Positions 47,563 through 60,953 of a stretch of 64,000 nt of DNA are shown in pieces. This DNA is from Aquilaria yunnanensis. Its lineage: Eukaryota; Streptophyta; Magnoliopsida; Malvales; Thymelaeaceae. The translations under genes and the position numbers were made by a program. Numbering within the stretch: position 1 is the first letter of the stretch; every line of letters starts with the position of its first letter. The stretch lies in contig CM077594.1 in the NCBI GenBank assembly GCA_039654915.1, forward strand, positions 97,168,893-97,232,892, given 5' to 3'. The notes beneath the pieces are model-generated. The model had not been told where the DNA came from and did not search any database. It saw only the letters and a list, made by a program, of their open reading frames with translations.

Positions 47563-50146
47563 CAATTTCACAATGTCTTTTTTTTTTTTTTTTTTTTTTT
47601 GCTAAAGTACAGTAGCAAGTTCTGAACTTTATCAACTCATACGGGTTTATCCCTGAGCTAGAATTCTGTTCGCGAAAGCCCTCCAACTTTCTAACTCATT
47701 AGTCGGGAGTGGACATGTGCGCTAACGCTGTTCTTTTGTCCTGAGTGAAATGGCACGGAGCTCTTGCCGGAGAAGGTAAGATCCGAAAATACGGGTGTCG
47801 CTGATGGAAAATGGAGCCAAAATAAAGGACGGCTTGGCGATGGTGGAGCCCGAAAGACCAATACAACGACGTCAAGATGTCGACGGTGGAGATGATCGCG
47901 GAGAAGCATATATTTTCAGCCTACAGTCTGGAACATTTATTTTTGTGTTCCTTACGGCTGAATTCTAATCGCCATCATCGGTTATTCAGGTGTTTTTCAT
48001 AGAGATTTACGAGGCTCTTTTTTCCATATGGTCTTGACTTGGATAACAAGAACAAGAACAGGACAAGTACTCTGTCCTCGCTCTTCTCGGTTGGGATGAT
48101 TTATGCTGTTAGAGATCTAAGTTTAGAGTTCTAACCAAAAAATTAACTTGCCTTTTCTTTTCTGTTAATCATTCATCTTCCTAATTGTTAGAATATTTTT
48201 ATTTGAACTCTTCCTTTACTTTTGTTTTCAGAATTATCGACACGATAAGCTTGGAACTGGGTCTGATATTCTATTTGTTTACCCTTTTCGTTGGATGATT
48301 GGGCAATAGAACTGTGCTTGAAATGATGTAGTGGAGGAAGGATCCATGGATGATCTGGGTTTCCATGTAAAAGTAGAAAAATGCTTCAGTTCTGTGTGAA
48401 AAGCCATGAGGCTTCTATATATTGGAATGCGAAATTGAAAAGATGAAGCTAACAATTATTTGATTCGAAAGATCATGAACTTGTGATGACTAAATTACAA
48501 ATCATAAAATTTTTGGTGAAAAAGCTTTAGCAGGTTTGAGAATATCCAAGAAGTCAAACTGTCTAAGTAGTAGCCATCCAGAGTACAGAGACCACCGACG
48601 TCTGCTCAAGTTGACGCATGTCCCTCACCCGGTGGACCAACTCGTCATGTGCTAAAAAATTGGGGAGCTTATACAGACGAAGTCGTAGTTTGAGGACCAA
48701 ATCGACCAAGTTGAAAAAATTTAGGACTACTACAATACTTTGGCCTTCTTTTTTTGGCTTCAATGTGAAAGCAGTTATCAAACTCTTCCATCTAGATCTG
48801 CTAAGCCATTGAACTTTTCCAAGCTTTAAAGTATATGAAAAAAAGAAAATAAGCGCTTTTTTAATTTTGGTCTCTCAAACTTTATCAAATCGCTCAAAAG
48901 AGTTCTTGAACTTTAACACGGTGTGACTCGGTGCCCTAACAGTAAAATGTGGGGGCACTTAATCACTTTGACCTCATATTAGTTAATTGACTAACCATAA
49001 GCAACTTGAGTTTGGCCAGCAAGCAATGGGCTTCTGCAAATGATGGTTTGTAGCATCAAATTTGCTTGGTGGCTTGCATTTTTGAATAACTGGGCTTGCA
49101 CCTGAAGAGGATTGTTGCGATCAAATGGATGGCAATTAACAGCAGCAATGGTTGGCGTTGACAACGACAAAGGAAAAGAGGAAGAGGGGGGAAAAGTCAA
49201 ATAGAGGTCGAGGGAGAGGAAGTTGCCTAAAAAAATGATAGTGGTAAAGGGTGACAATTAGAACAACTGGGCTTGCGGCCGCTCCGATGGTGACCACGAC
49301 AGCGCGGCGCGGCTTGCGGTGGAAGACAATTGGCGGTGGTTGATTGTGGATTGAGGCAAGGCTAGCACTGACAATGGCAAAGGAAAGTTTGCATTTAATT
49401 CTCATTCAATGCTTTGAATTATGTATTTTTGTAATTAGCGACTAAGAATTTAAATTTTTACAATCAATTCACTAAATCATGAAAAATTTAATAGAGCTAG
49501 TGTAATATGATGGAAAATAGAGCAAATTAACGAGTTAAAGGGGGAAAGTGTCCTTAAATTAAATCTATAATCTCTTATTTAAAGTGTCTAAGCCATTTTC
49601 AATTAAACCAATGCAAGTTGCTTTGGTGCTTGAAATAATGAACCAAAAAGGGTCTCATATTTGGTTTTATAATGGGTACCCTTGGCACTGAAGAAATGAG
49701 TTTTCGGAAAGAGTCAGAAGAGTTATATGATTGAGATGCCAAGAGTCTCTTTACCTTCGAGTATTCTCACTTCTCTTTTTAAATAATGCTAAAGTGCCCA
49801 AAATCACAGAACTGATATTTGATTCAGTTTATATAATATCTAGTAGACAAAACAGAGAATAAGTGATTTCATCGAGGATTGAAGTTACAGTGATTTAATT
49901 GAAGAAACAAAATATTAGTGATCCAGTTAGAAGAAGACCTAATATTTAGTGGTCAAAGTTGCATTTCACTCCCATCCTTGAGATAGATTTCACATTTCAG
50001 GGTCGGAAATCCATCAAACATCCAAGTTCCCACATCCCACCCCCGATAACCAACGACTGCACCGTTAACAAACCGCAGCTCCGGCGAAAGTACGGCATCG
50101 CCTCCGCATCGGCAGGCCAACTTCATTCTCGATCTCGTTTGACAAG
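47563..50146. other. Intergenic DNA upstream of the TPR-like gene
   Basis: About 2.6 kb without a supportable gene. The frames at 47691-47909, 48563-48812 and 48991-49405 have no motif, and several overlap in opposite directions. Parts near 48860-48960 and 49500-49600 resemble MITE end wording but were not paired. Confidence 0.5.
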
Positions 50147-50232
50147 GTACGTCCTGTTCTGCTTCAGATCCAATTCACTTCGCGCGGATTCAATTGCTCT
50201 CTGTGAATTCCTGTTTTTAATCGGATCCATAG
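50147..50232 (+). other. Probable 5' UTR intron of the TPR-like gene
   Basis: The donor AAG|GTACGT at 50147 and the acceptor CCATAG at 50227-50232 are four bases before the ATG. The pyrimidine-rich content is typical of a leader intron. No transcript evidence. Confidence 0.5.
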
Positions 50233-50236
50233 AAAC

Positions 50237-52192
50237 ATGAACTCCAGTTACGGTCGAGGATCTTCTGGATCACTCAAGAACTTCGATTTCGATCTCGGCA
50301 TCGGATCGAACCCACCTAAATCTCTCAATGATGGAAAGAACCAGAACACCTCGTCATATTATTCTTATTCATCTTCTTCAGCTCAACCAAAACCTTCGTG
50401 GCAACCGAACAACCCTTCATGGACTCACCAACCCGCAACGTCTCAGACGGGTGGACCTGGGTTAAATGGACCCAATTCCATGGTGGGAGATATATTTGGC
50501 AAGAGCTGGTCCTCGTCGGTTCCTTCTGCGGGTAATAGCTCCACTATCGGAGTTGCTAGTAAGGACCCTAATTTGTTCGGTGATCTGGTTGGTTCTGCTT
50601 TGGGGCAAGGTAAAAGCAACAGCAATGTTCCGTTGAAGGGTGCGACGCCTGCATCAAATCCACCCAGCAAAAATGTCTTCTCAATGGGGAATCTGTCTGG
50701 TTCATTGCCCAGGACTAACGATCCACCGAAATCTAGTGCAAGTTGGGCATCATCTGCTTCCGGTGGATTCACTTCCGCTGGTAACAATGTCAATGTAAAT
50801 GTTGGTACAAATAAGAGTTCGAATCTTGGTGGTCCGACAATGAAAAGTATGGCTGCTGGTGGTGGAAATGTGACTAGTTCAAATAAGGATCCATTTGGTT
50901 CTTTGGTTGATTTTTCATCCAGACAAACGAGCAGCCTCAATTCTGGAGGTAAGGCTAAAAAGACCAGTTCTGGGGATGTTACTTTTGGTGATTTTCAGAA
51001 TGCATCAAAAACCAGCACAACAACCGCATTTCCATCAAGCAGCTTCACATCAAACAACAATGATTTTACAGGGTCTTCAAACAGTAGCGATTTTATAGGG
51101 TCAAATGCTGGTTCTGGTTTTGATATGGGAGACTTTGGGATGCCTCCAAAGAATGTTGGATCTCAAAACCAAAGTTCCGCACAAATCCCCTGTGCGGATC
51201 CTCTTGACATGTTATTTCCTTCCTCAGTTTCCTCTGGAAGTTCTGCACCAGCAGCTAGTGGAGCTGGACAACAGCAATTCTCTGGAGTTGATGATTGGGA
51301 TTTAGAACCTGGTTTTGGAGGAGCAGGAGTACATGATGATGGTGGTTCAATGACTGAGCTTGATGGACTTCCCCCTCCACCAGCGGGGGTTACTGCTTCT
51401 ACTGCAAAGAGCAAGGGAATTGACAACCAAAAGCAGGGGCAGTATGCTGATGCGATTAAGTGGCTCTCTTGGGCTGTGATCCTTCTTGAAAAGGCAGGTG
51501 ACAACGCTGACGCTATGGAAGTTTTATCATGCAGAGCCTCGTGCTATAAAGAAGTTGGAGAGTACAAGAAGGCCGTTGCTGACTGTTCAAAGGTATATAT
51601 TTTACTTTTGTTTCTCTGTTTTCATGAATATTACTATAAATTACTTTTCGTATAACTTTGCTACTTTTTAATCCTTTTCACATGTTGATCCAGTATTGTC
51701 AGAATTGTTGACTCTGGTTGAAGTGGAATGATTACTTTTCTGAGACATGTACCATGTTGAAACGAAAATTGTGTGTTTTTAAGTATGATTCTTCTGATGT
51801 TGCCTCATATTGCAATCGTAGAGGTTACCTGGAACTATAAATGTTCCACTTCATCAAAAAAAGGGGAAAAGAAGAAAAAGAAAAAAAGTTTCCATGATAG
51901 TTGCATGATCTTTAGATGCCTAACACAGTTTGCATCATTAGCTTAGTCCATTAATGAGTTGATTGATTGGTTGATATGTCTAATGGGAAATTGATGTATT
52001 CTGCCCTGAGCCATGCAGGTTCTGGATCAAGATGAATCAAATGTGTCTGTTCTTGTTCAGCGTGCACTACTGTATGAAAGCATGGAGAAGTACAGACTTG
52101 GTGCTGAAGACCTGAAAACTGTTCTGAAGATTGATCCAGGTAACAGGATAGCTAGGAGTACCATTCACCGCTTGAACAAAATGGCAGAGTAA
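50237..52192 (+). CDS. Ser/Gly/Asn-rich protein with C-terminal TPR-like domain, unknown function
   Basis: Exons 50237-51592 and 52019-52192, phase 0 GT-AG, 509 residues. Residues ~1-385 are low-complexity and probably disordered, rich in Ser, Gly, Asn and Pro. They carry short motifs such as DPNLFGDLVG, DPFGSLVDF, VTFGDFQNA, DPLDMLF and DDWDLEPGFGG. Residues ~390-505 form tandem amphipathic helices of TPR type (KSKGIDNQKQGQYADAIKWL, ASCYKEVGEYKKAVADCSKV, LYESMEKYRLGAEDLKTVL), ending NKMAE. The intron falls inside this domain, so the frame that runs on past 51592 is intronic. The DPF, FGDF and DW-type motifs resemble those by which endocytic adaptors bind clathrin and AP complexes; that is inference. 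No signal peptide or membrane segment. The gene looks intact. Confidence 0.85.
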
Positions 52193-52819
52193 ATTCATTT
52201 CGTTCATCTGTAGTCACTCTATCATTTAGTGTGTGACTTAAATTTCCCTCCTTATGGTGAGTAGAAATGAGGGGCACAGTAACTCTTGCAATTGTGATGA
52301 TTTGAGATAAGTCTGTATTATTGCCGAGGATCTGAGTATGATTTTTTCGAATTTTATCTTTTTTTTTTTTTTTGTATTCCAATTGGAAATGGTCCTTATT
52401 CATTTACATGAGAATGGCTTTTGCATTACTGAACACCAATGTTGGATCCTTGCTTTTATACAGCAATATTTTGTTTTCTGGTTGATTGTTAGAAATTAGT
52501 AGCTGCCAGTATCCACTTTCACAAAGGTGGGAGGGTGTTGGATGGTACGGCTGAGAATCTCGGGGCTGAGACGGGAGAAAGCGGAAAGAGGATTAGGGTT
52601 TCTTTCGGGTTGGGCTCACTCTAGGGGGGACCCTACTCGTTTATATTTCCTAAATTATCAACTACATAAGTGTGTACAATAGCATGTTGGTTTTTTGGCG
52701 GGAAACAAAACAAATACCCATACGATCTCAGAGTTCCGAGGGACAAAGAGAACCTAACATATCCAAATTCCAAAGAACCACAAAGGCATGCGCATCCAAG
52801 GCCTTGCTCACTCACATAT
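52193..52819. other. 3' flank of the TPR-like gene
   Basis: Holds the 3' UTR and intergenic DNA. Opposed frames near 52633-52891 are incidental. No gene seen. Confidence 0.6.
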
Positions 52820-54318
52820 AGAGATGCTAATTTGGTGGGTCGAGTCAGGTTTAGGTCTAATCAGGTTAGCATGAACTCAAGTTCAAGTTGAGTTATTTGG
52901 GCTTGGGTTCATTTTAAGTTGTTGATTTCATGTTCAGGTTGGATTAAGTTTGGTCTATTTGAGTTTTAGTTCAATATATATTATGTCAATTGCAATCTTA
53001 GATAACTTTAGGTCGGGTTTCAGGCCAAATTTGGGTTGACATTCGTATTCACTTGGGTTACTAGTGTATAAGCTGATTTGATTTAATTGATTCAATTTTT
53101 TGTTCAATTTTTGTTAAAATTTAGATTTAAGAATTCATTTTTTTTTTTTGTGCAATTTAATTGAAGTTAAATTTTCATTTCTTAGTATGTTTAACTAAAA
53201 TAAATAAATAATTTCTTCAATATAGTTTATTGTGTATTTAGGTTATTTAATATTGTTAGTAATACTTTATAATACTTGATTATTTTTATTATACCCTTCA
53301 ACTATTACTGTAAAAACCACCCAGACCCATCACCTAGCCATCACCCAGACACATATTGTGACAATTTTTCTTCACTTATGTTCTAATGAAATTTCTATAA
53401 AATTGATACGAAATGCAACTACAGTTCACCAATAGTTACTAAACTATAAAATTTTAAAAATTTTGGGTAAAAATGCAATGATTTTAAAAGTTCAGGGACC
53501 TATGTTATAATTATTATAAGTGACTGAAATTAAATTTTTCAAAATTTAGGTACCTTTGTTATACTATACTTAAAAGTTTATAGAAGAATTTTGTAATTTT
53601 GACAATTAGCTACCAAGATCATTAAACTTATTAAATATAAAAATTACCTGTTTTGGAAGATCCTAAATATAAGACTTATTAAACAAGGAAGTCTCCTTCC
53701 CAAATATGAGATTTACTAAATATAGAAATCCTGAAAAAATCTAAGTTACTAAATATGAAAATTCTTTTCCAAAATATGAGAATTACTAAATATGAATATG
53801 TCAGAAAAAAATTTGAGATATAGTAGTTCTTTCCTCAAATATGAAACTTATTAAACATGGAAGTTGCAAAAAATAGAAATTACTAATTATGATAATCATC
53901 CTCCTCAACTATAAAACTTGCTAAATGTGAAAGTTTAATAAAATGAAACCTATTAAATATGAAAGTCCCTATATATTAAATTTACTAAATATGGAACGTG
54001 ATGAAAAAAGAAAAAGTTAAGGTTTAATTAATATGAGGGTAAGACTTAAAATTGAGTTTTGTCAAGTCTAGTCATCTCAAGTTCTGGCCAAGTCAATCTC
54101 AAGTTTATGTCATTTCAGGTTCAGGTCAATTCAAACTCAGATCATTTTGAATTTATTTTCTTGTGTTCTACTTCAATCAAGTTTGAGTTCATGTCTTGTT
54201 GGGTATAATATGATTCATGTCATTGATTTTTTTTTGTCAAGTCGGATCAAATCAAATTTGAGTTCAGGTGGATTGGATTAATGTATTAGATTAGGTCAAA
54301 TTTTGTCATTTCTACTCA
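52820..54318. mobile_element. hAT-type non-autonomous element
   Basis: 1,499 bp flanked by a perfect 8-bp duplication TCACATAT (52812-52819 and 54319-54326), the hAT target size. The ends AGAGATGCTAATTTG and, inverted, AGAAATGACAAAATTTG are similar but offset by five bases. The interior is non-coding, with subterminal GGTT(C/T)AGGTC-type repeats and a degenerate ACTAAATATGAAA tandem zone at about 53620-54000. Confidence 0.72.
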
Positions 54319-57300
54319 TCACATATATCCACCGACACTATTCTTATGTATGTCGAGGGGGGCATATCGCCTTCTAGGATTATAACAAAGGCCCTTAATT
54401 TCACTACCAGGCTAATTGATTATATACGGTCACCTTAGCTCTCGGAATCCTACTTATCCGAGCATTAGAATATTTGTTGCAGGTCCCAACGTCCGCCCAT
54501 CCAAATCCAAGTGCTTCTCTGGCTCTCTCCCACTATTTATTTTTTAATTCCGAAACCTACTCTCAAGGACTTGGATCGTAAAAGCCTATTCAATATTTTG
54601 ATGGACGTATCTTCTTCAACTCTCTTACAAGTTACACAGCCAAGAGAACCGACACCAACATCAATCTTTAGGATAATGTTTACATGTCTCAGATTTTTGT
54701 CCGGTTTATTTATTAAGACACCTTTCTTGGTCGAATTAAGTATATCATCAAAACCTGTAACTACGATGAAATGGGATAATAAAAAGGTTAAGTACAGATT
54801 CCACCGACTGGCAACAAAGGGAAGGAAAGCCTTTTCCCTATCTAGCTACAACCCTGAAAATGAGGTAAGCATGGAGTAAAAAGGACCACAAAGCATGCAA
54901 GAAATTAACAAAATGGCAGGCGTCATATATATGTATACATTTCTTTTTTCAATTTTCCTGTTTGTTTCTCAGGAAGAGGCAGGAAATAATTATGGATCCG
55001 GCAGCGTTTCTGAGTTCTACTAATTCTTATCTTCTCGCGTAAAATTAATGGCTGCTGGACTCGGGCTTCGCTGTTTCCAAAAGGCCTGCTGCCATTCTTG
55101 GTCCCTATAATTTATCTTCTCGATCACCATATGATTGTCTTTATCATCTTCGAGAAAAGAAAAAGTTGGTCCCATGCCATCTTCTTCATTTCAGCTGTAT
55201 TAGGCTCTCTCTTATCTCATACGTCCTTTTTTACGGCATTTACATTTATACTAGTCCATCTGTTCTGCTCAGAAAATTCCATGGGCGACGACCACCTGCG
55301 ATAATATTATTGTCTCTTGAGTTAGAGTTTTTCTTTTTTTCTTTTTTGCTTTTTTTCTTTTTTAGAGGAGTGATAATTTGAACTTCGATTGGCTAAAAAA
55401 ACGTCCAACACTTGCTGTGGGGTTAAAGATTTAGGTTGCTGCTTTTTCTTGCCACGAAAGCTGAGATTTGATCATCTTTTATTTGTTCAGTTTTTCATGA
55501 AATAACTGGCGATTTGAGTAACTCTATTCCAGTGCAGAAATTCAGTCCCTTTAAGTAAAAGTCAGGGCTTGACCCTTAATGATCATATTCACTTGTAGTA
55601 ACCTTGGACGAATTTGGGGGAAATTATTAAATCGCATCTCCAGTGATTATTTTTACATATATTAATTATTTATCCCATCTGTATACTAATTGAACCTACA
55701 CTTTAAGATAATTTAAAAATCGCTAATTTTAACACATCTTTTTGCAAAAAGTAAGTATCGATTATGAATTTTCTTTTTAAGTTGGATAAGAAAAAAATTA
55801 TAAATTTTTATTAAAAAAATATTATTCAAGTGATTATTAGATAAAATATCAAAGTTAAAGTGGCAGTGATTTTAGATTAAAAATAAAATAGAAAAAAGTG
55901 ATTTTTTTTATAATCAAAACCAAAGAAAAAGATATTAGGAAAAGAGAGAAGCAACTAGATTATTTTACAAAGTAGATAGAAATCAAACCCTTAACCACTA
56001 CATCAGCCAAAGAAGCCTAAATATTCGTTTGGAAAAATATTATCCTCCGGTTTGAATGTCCAAAAGTATTGGTAGAGGATAATAGTACATAGTTTGTTGA
56101 CAAAATATTTCAGGAATTCACAACTAACCTTGGCATATAAATACACTTCGCCCGACTAGCTCACCCCCAAAAGTAATAGACAAGTTTAGAGTCGAATCAA
56201 ACCTTAAAAGATGGTCTAAAAAAAAGGTTGGGGGAAGTTAAAGGGAGCTGGAGAACTACCAAGTGTGTTACGAAGCTACCAAACTACACCAAGAAAAACC
56301 ACAAAAGAGACTCTCTTCCCTTGGCATTCAAAACCAAAGCACTAATATCTATCAACCAAAAAGAAAACGATATCGGCCTGGGAGCCAAATTGGATATGGT
56401 CAAGGAACAAAGGGAAATGTCAGAGTTGCAAAGAAGGGCTTTTGAACAAAGAGTGGCTCTGGCAGCAAATCAAAGAGTAAAGCTTAAGGGAATAAAAGTC
56501 AGTGACCAAGTACTTCGGAGCACCGAAGTATAACCCCAACAACCCTCCCACAGCATACTTTGGGCAAACTGGGAAAACCTCTTCCTTGTCATCAAAGAAG
56601 CAAGACCAATTAAGGGTCTACAAACTTCAAGATGGGGACTAATGCACTGATACCAACATTTGTTTCAGCTTGTGAGGCTGACATACATTGTGGAAGTAGG
56701 CACACTACTTACTTGAGCTCTTGGCAAAGAATTAGTTCCGATCAACAACCAAGATGTGACACCCAATCTAGGAAAATGTTTCTAAGATCTGTCTACCATA
56801 AAGAGACAATTCTCAATATCCCAGCCCATGTGTGACAGTAAAGGTTTAAATGAAGCCTAGAATATTTGAAATCAGTCTCTAATACTAATAAGATGTTGCT
56901 ACAAAGTCATTTCTCTTTGTAATAATGGATGGAGCGTGGAATGTAACATTTTGAAACGACATTCATGTCCAAGGAGATTAATTAATCAATTTCGTGGAGG
57001 CACCTTCCATAACTATATAATATATAATTCAATGAGTGATCGTTTTTTTTTTTTTTACCTTCTCAAATAAATATCCATGCTCGCTTAATGTGTCCAGTTT
57101 TTACCTTTGTTGAGACTTGAGATAGCCAATTGTTTTTGCCAATTGCTACAATTTGTGTGAAACATATATGGGAACCGACATACGAGTTTTGTACGTTTGT
57201 ACTACTTTTTTCTACACTGGTGAGATACGCAAGGCAACCTTTCAGACGATACGCAAGCAGAGCAGAGGCATACGGCTAACACCCACCGACACAGGGGAAT

Positions 57301-57913
57301 CCAACTTGCCTGGGGCTATAAAACAAACAAGTAAAGCCAACCCCAACAGTCCCCTTCGTCTTCGATTTGTAAAATGGCTAATAGTACTTTGAGTCCTAAA
57401 CTTTTGCCATTGTTCTTATTTCAGTCTTAATAATTTACATTTTTTAAATAAGTTATAAAACTTTACAACTATGTAAACCGATGATCCTAAAACTTCCTAT
57501 TATGTGGTTGACCGACATAAAAAAGACAAATCAAAGTATCTAATACTTCTTTCTTCTCAAAATGATTGAAATATTTGAGTTTGACTTTAAAATCAATACA
57601 GAGGAAAAAGTTTGTGTATTGCTTTCATTTTTGTTAATAACTTTTTACACGTAAATAAAAAAAAATTAAGAAAATAAATAGTATTAAAATAATAATTTGA
57701 ATGATAATATAATAAAATAATATACTAAATATAGAAATATTGTAATTATTTAGGATGACTTAAAATAAAATATATTGCAAACAATTTGGGGCAAAGGAAT
57801 ATTAAATTTTATTAAAATTCTAGTTTAAATTATTTTTTAACTATCTTCTGAAAAAATTTAATTCATATAATAATTCAAATTAGTTTTTCTTCTTTGTAAA
57901 TCAAATTTCTCTT
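54319..57913. other. Long intergenic stretch
   Basis: No gene could be supported in about 3.6 kb. The frames at 54511-54879 (122 codons) and 56228-56533 (101 codons, ending in a charged helical stretch) are the longest but have no family signature; the second could be a worn transposon or gene fragment. Poly-T runs occur near 55325 and 57045. Confidence 0.45.
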
Positions 57914-58363
57914 GGGTTAATTGCAATTTTCCTCATGAGGTTTAGATAAAATTACACTTTGCCCCTCCTATTTAAAAAATATACACTTTACCAGTTGAAT
58001 TTTTAATATTATAGTCTAATAACAACTCCTAAAATCTTAATTTATACGGTGCAATTGTCATTTTCAAGAAATTTCAATCTGTATAGCATTTTTTTTACAA
58101 TTGATTGATATTTTAAAAAAATACTATTTTAAAAACTAAAAGAAATATAAAAATAAAAATTTTATAATTTATAATATCTATTATCTGTAAAAAGAATACC
58201 ATATATATTGAAATTACTAAAAGATAGCAATCGTAATATCTAAATTATGATTTTAGAAGTTGTTATTGGACTGTATTAAAAAGGTAAGGGATGTAGATTT
58301 CTGAAATAAGAGGGGCAAGGTGTAATTTCACCTAAACCTCAAAGAGCAAATTATAATTATCCC
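57914..58363. mobile_element. Mutator-type MITE with a perfect 9-bp target duplication
   Basis: 450 bp. The left end GGGTTAATTGCAATTTTCC and the complement of the right end GGGATAATTATAATTTGC begin inverted repeats of about 60-100 bases (TTACAC(T/C)TTGCCCCTC in both). It is flanked by ATTTCTCTT at 57905-57913 and 58364-58372. No coding frame. Confidence 0.93.
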
Positions 58364-59529
58364 ATTTCTCTTTGATAATTATCTTCTAATAAATTTTAGC
58401 TTATTTGAAAAATCCAATTTTTAGGACTAAAATATAAAATGGTCTTCCCAAAGTTAGGACTAACTCTGTGAGGGATTTGTTCTTCAAATTAACAGCCTTC
58501 GTGTTTGTTAATTTTATAACCCGCACCCATTTCTTAAGCGCGGTCTAGAAAATTTTTTCTGTGAACTCCATATATAATTAATTTTTTATATACAACATAT
58601 TTGAAAAAAAAAATGAGAAAGTTTTAACATAAGTCAACTTAATTTAAAATAACTTATTTTATTTTTTTTACCTGGAACAGCAGCAGACTCAGGCTTTTTA
58701 TAAATGATGGGCTAAAATAAATATATTTTTTTCCAAAATAAAGTCATTACAAAGGAATTTAATCAATTCTAAGAATGAGGCACAATACATTTACCTTTAT
58801 ATTTTAAAGAAAATTACATGTATTTTAAAACTTTAAGGGGCCCGGGGCCCCTACTAGCTCCCTTTAGTTTCACCGCTGGCTTAGAACTAATTTCATTTAA
58901 AAATCAACATTATTTGGATACAAATAATCTATTTGAAAATAAATTTTTATATTGTTATTAAGTTTTTATAATTTTTTCTATTTTAAGGTATTAAAAAATT
59001 AATGAAAATTTAATAAGATTGTAAAAAATATATTTTCAATGAATTATTACACATATATAAAATTAGTTTTTAAATAAAATTAGTTCTAAGAAAAAAGAAT
59101 ATAAAAAAATATGTCATTTTACATTAAGCTACCTTAAGCTAAAAAAATTCTCTCTTAATTTCAATGTATTTATAGAAAAAATAATTTTAATTATTCATTG
59201 TTCTACTTTATTTGCTTCATTTTCTTAAATTAATGAAATCATTTGATAAATTTTAGTGGGATTCATCTAAAAATTACTTAATATTTTATAGATAAATTAA
59301 AAAAATTAGTGAGGCGCATAGACCCATAATAGTAGATGCAGATCCTTCCATGTTCTTAACATATTGAACACAACACAAACTTATGATTCGTGAACACAAT
59401 AACACCTTACAAACAAGTAAAAGCAACGAGCCAACCATGCTTCGTTTTGACCCGCTCGCTCAAGGCGAGTGCCCAGTGGCGATGGGACAATGTGGAGCCG
59501 AGGGTGATTAAGAACAACAAATACTTCCA
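58364..59529. other. Intergenic DNA
   Basis: AT-rich. A GGGGCCCGGGGCCCC-like palindrome at about 58838-58852, followed by CACCGCTGGC, resembles a transposon end, but no partner was found. No gene. Confidence 0.5.
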
Positions 59530-60340
59530 TCACCTTTAATCCTGTTCTGTTTTATACCTTAAATCTATTGAATGTTTTTTTTTTGTTATGAATTTATTAA
59601 AATTATTATGTTATGATCTCTTATCATATGAAATTTATTAACTTAAAATAACTGTCTGATACAAATTTTAAAATTTCAATTTAAATATTTGATAACAGTC
59701 TTCCAGTAAATTTAAGTTATTTAATACTCCCTTTATCCCATTATCTTTGCTTTATTTGATGTTTTTGAATAATTTGAATTGAATTTATTCATATTTTTGT
59801 TTGTTATAAAAAATTAAAAATTATATATATTTAGAAACTATACCTCTTAATTTATCATTCATATATAAAGGTTTTTCATTTATATACTAAAATACTGAAA
59901 AAAAATTATAGATTAATTGTTAAAAAGTGGATAGTACAAAAAATTTGGGACAGATAAAGTAATTTTTTTACAGTTAATAGATAATTTAGATTAATAGTTC
60001 TTTCCACCCTAGATGAAATAAGTTTAAATTTCATAGAGAAAAAAAAATGGTAATTTCAATTGTCTATCAACTATAACAAAATTATTATACATGTTAAATT
60101 TATTGTAAGACAGTTAACGAATAGTTTAAATTATGATAAAAAAAAGTTATTATCAGAAAAATACTTGAGTTAATAAATTTCATCAAATTAGGACTAAAAT
60201 GAAATGTTTTTATAGATTTATGGCCAAAATGAAAATATTTTAATAAGTTTAAGACCAAAATAAAATAATTAATAGGTTAAGAACTAAAATAGTAAAATAG
60301 AATGATAATTAAATATTAGGAATTATCTACACGGTTTGCC
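59530..60340. mobile_element. MULE-type MITE, copy 3, carrying a Stowaway
   Basis: In inverse orientation it matches copies 1 and 2 (TTAACTTAAAATAACTGTCTG, AATTTCATCAAATTAGGACT, AAGACCAAAATAAAAT). The outer ends are degenerate, so the limits are approximate. The Stowaway at 59727-59959 occupies the same internal site as in copy 1. Confidence 0.7.
59727..59959. mobile_element. Stowaway MITE nested in the MULE-type MITE copy 3
   Basis: 233 bp with ends CTCCCTTTATCCCATTATCT and TTTGGGACAGATAAAG, flanked by TA on each side. It is close in length and sequence to 23474-23708 (shared AAACTATA, TTTATCATTCA and AATTGTTAAAAAGTG-type stretches). Confidence 0.85.
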
Positions 60341-60953
60341 CAACTACAAAATAACCCGATTGGAACTGAACCGAATCAAACCGTATACATGCGAATTGGG
60401 CTCCCAAACCAAACTCATGGGAACTTGAAACCTAAATGAACTTACGCTTTTAAATATTTTACTGTAGTTTTATATCTTACATTCAGTTATAATGGTTACA
60501 AAGAAATTGTTACATCCACTTTGTAATAAATTAAAAAAATACGTATATGTCATCATATAATTGACTAACAAATATAATACTTTACTGAGCGTTCTGACTA
60601 CCATCCTGATAATTCATTAAAGACGTTCTCGTAGTCTAACCCATTTTAAGGAATTCTCATAAGTTGACCCAGTATTATTTATAGACAAGAGATCCCCAAC
60701 TCTGGGATTCTTGTCCTAGAAAGGGAGAACTTCACTCTTATTTGAGCATGTCTCTCAACCTATAATAGGATCCTCGTGGAAACCGTTTGGCACATTTACT
60801 CTCTATTGCTAAATTTCTTATACTTTTCACTAGTTGTGATTGATATAAGTATCAGAGAATCTTTCCCATACATATTACTCAAAGGCCCTTAATCTTATCT
60901 CTGTTTTTTAGCAAGTCTGTACCAACAATCTCCTATGACTCATATCTCTCTAC
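60341..60953. other. Intergenic DNA left of the hAT transposon
   Basis: No gene, RNA or bounded element recognised. Confidence 0.55.

Noticed and set aside
54511..54879. 122-codon plus-strand frame
   Set aside because: No domain, signal peptide or codon bias; the flanks give no sign of splicing to further exons.
56228..56533. 101-codon plus-strand frame with a charged C-terminal helix
   Set aside because: Possibly a worn gene or transposon fragment, but no family could be named and no upstream signals support it.
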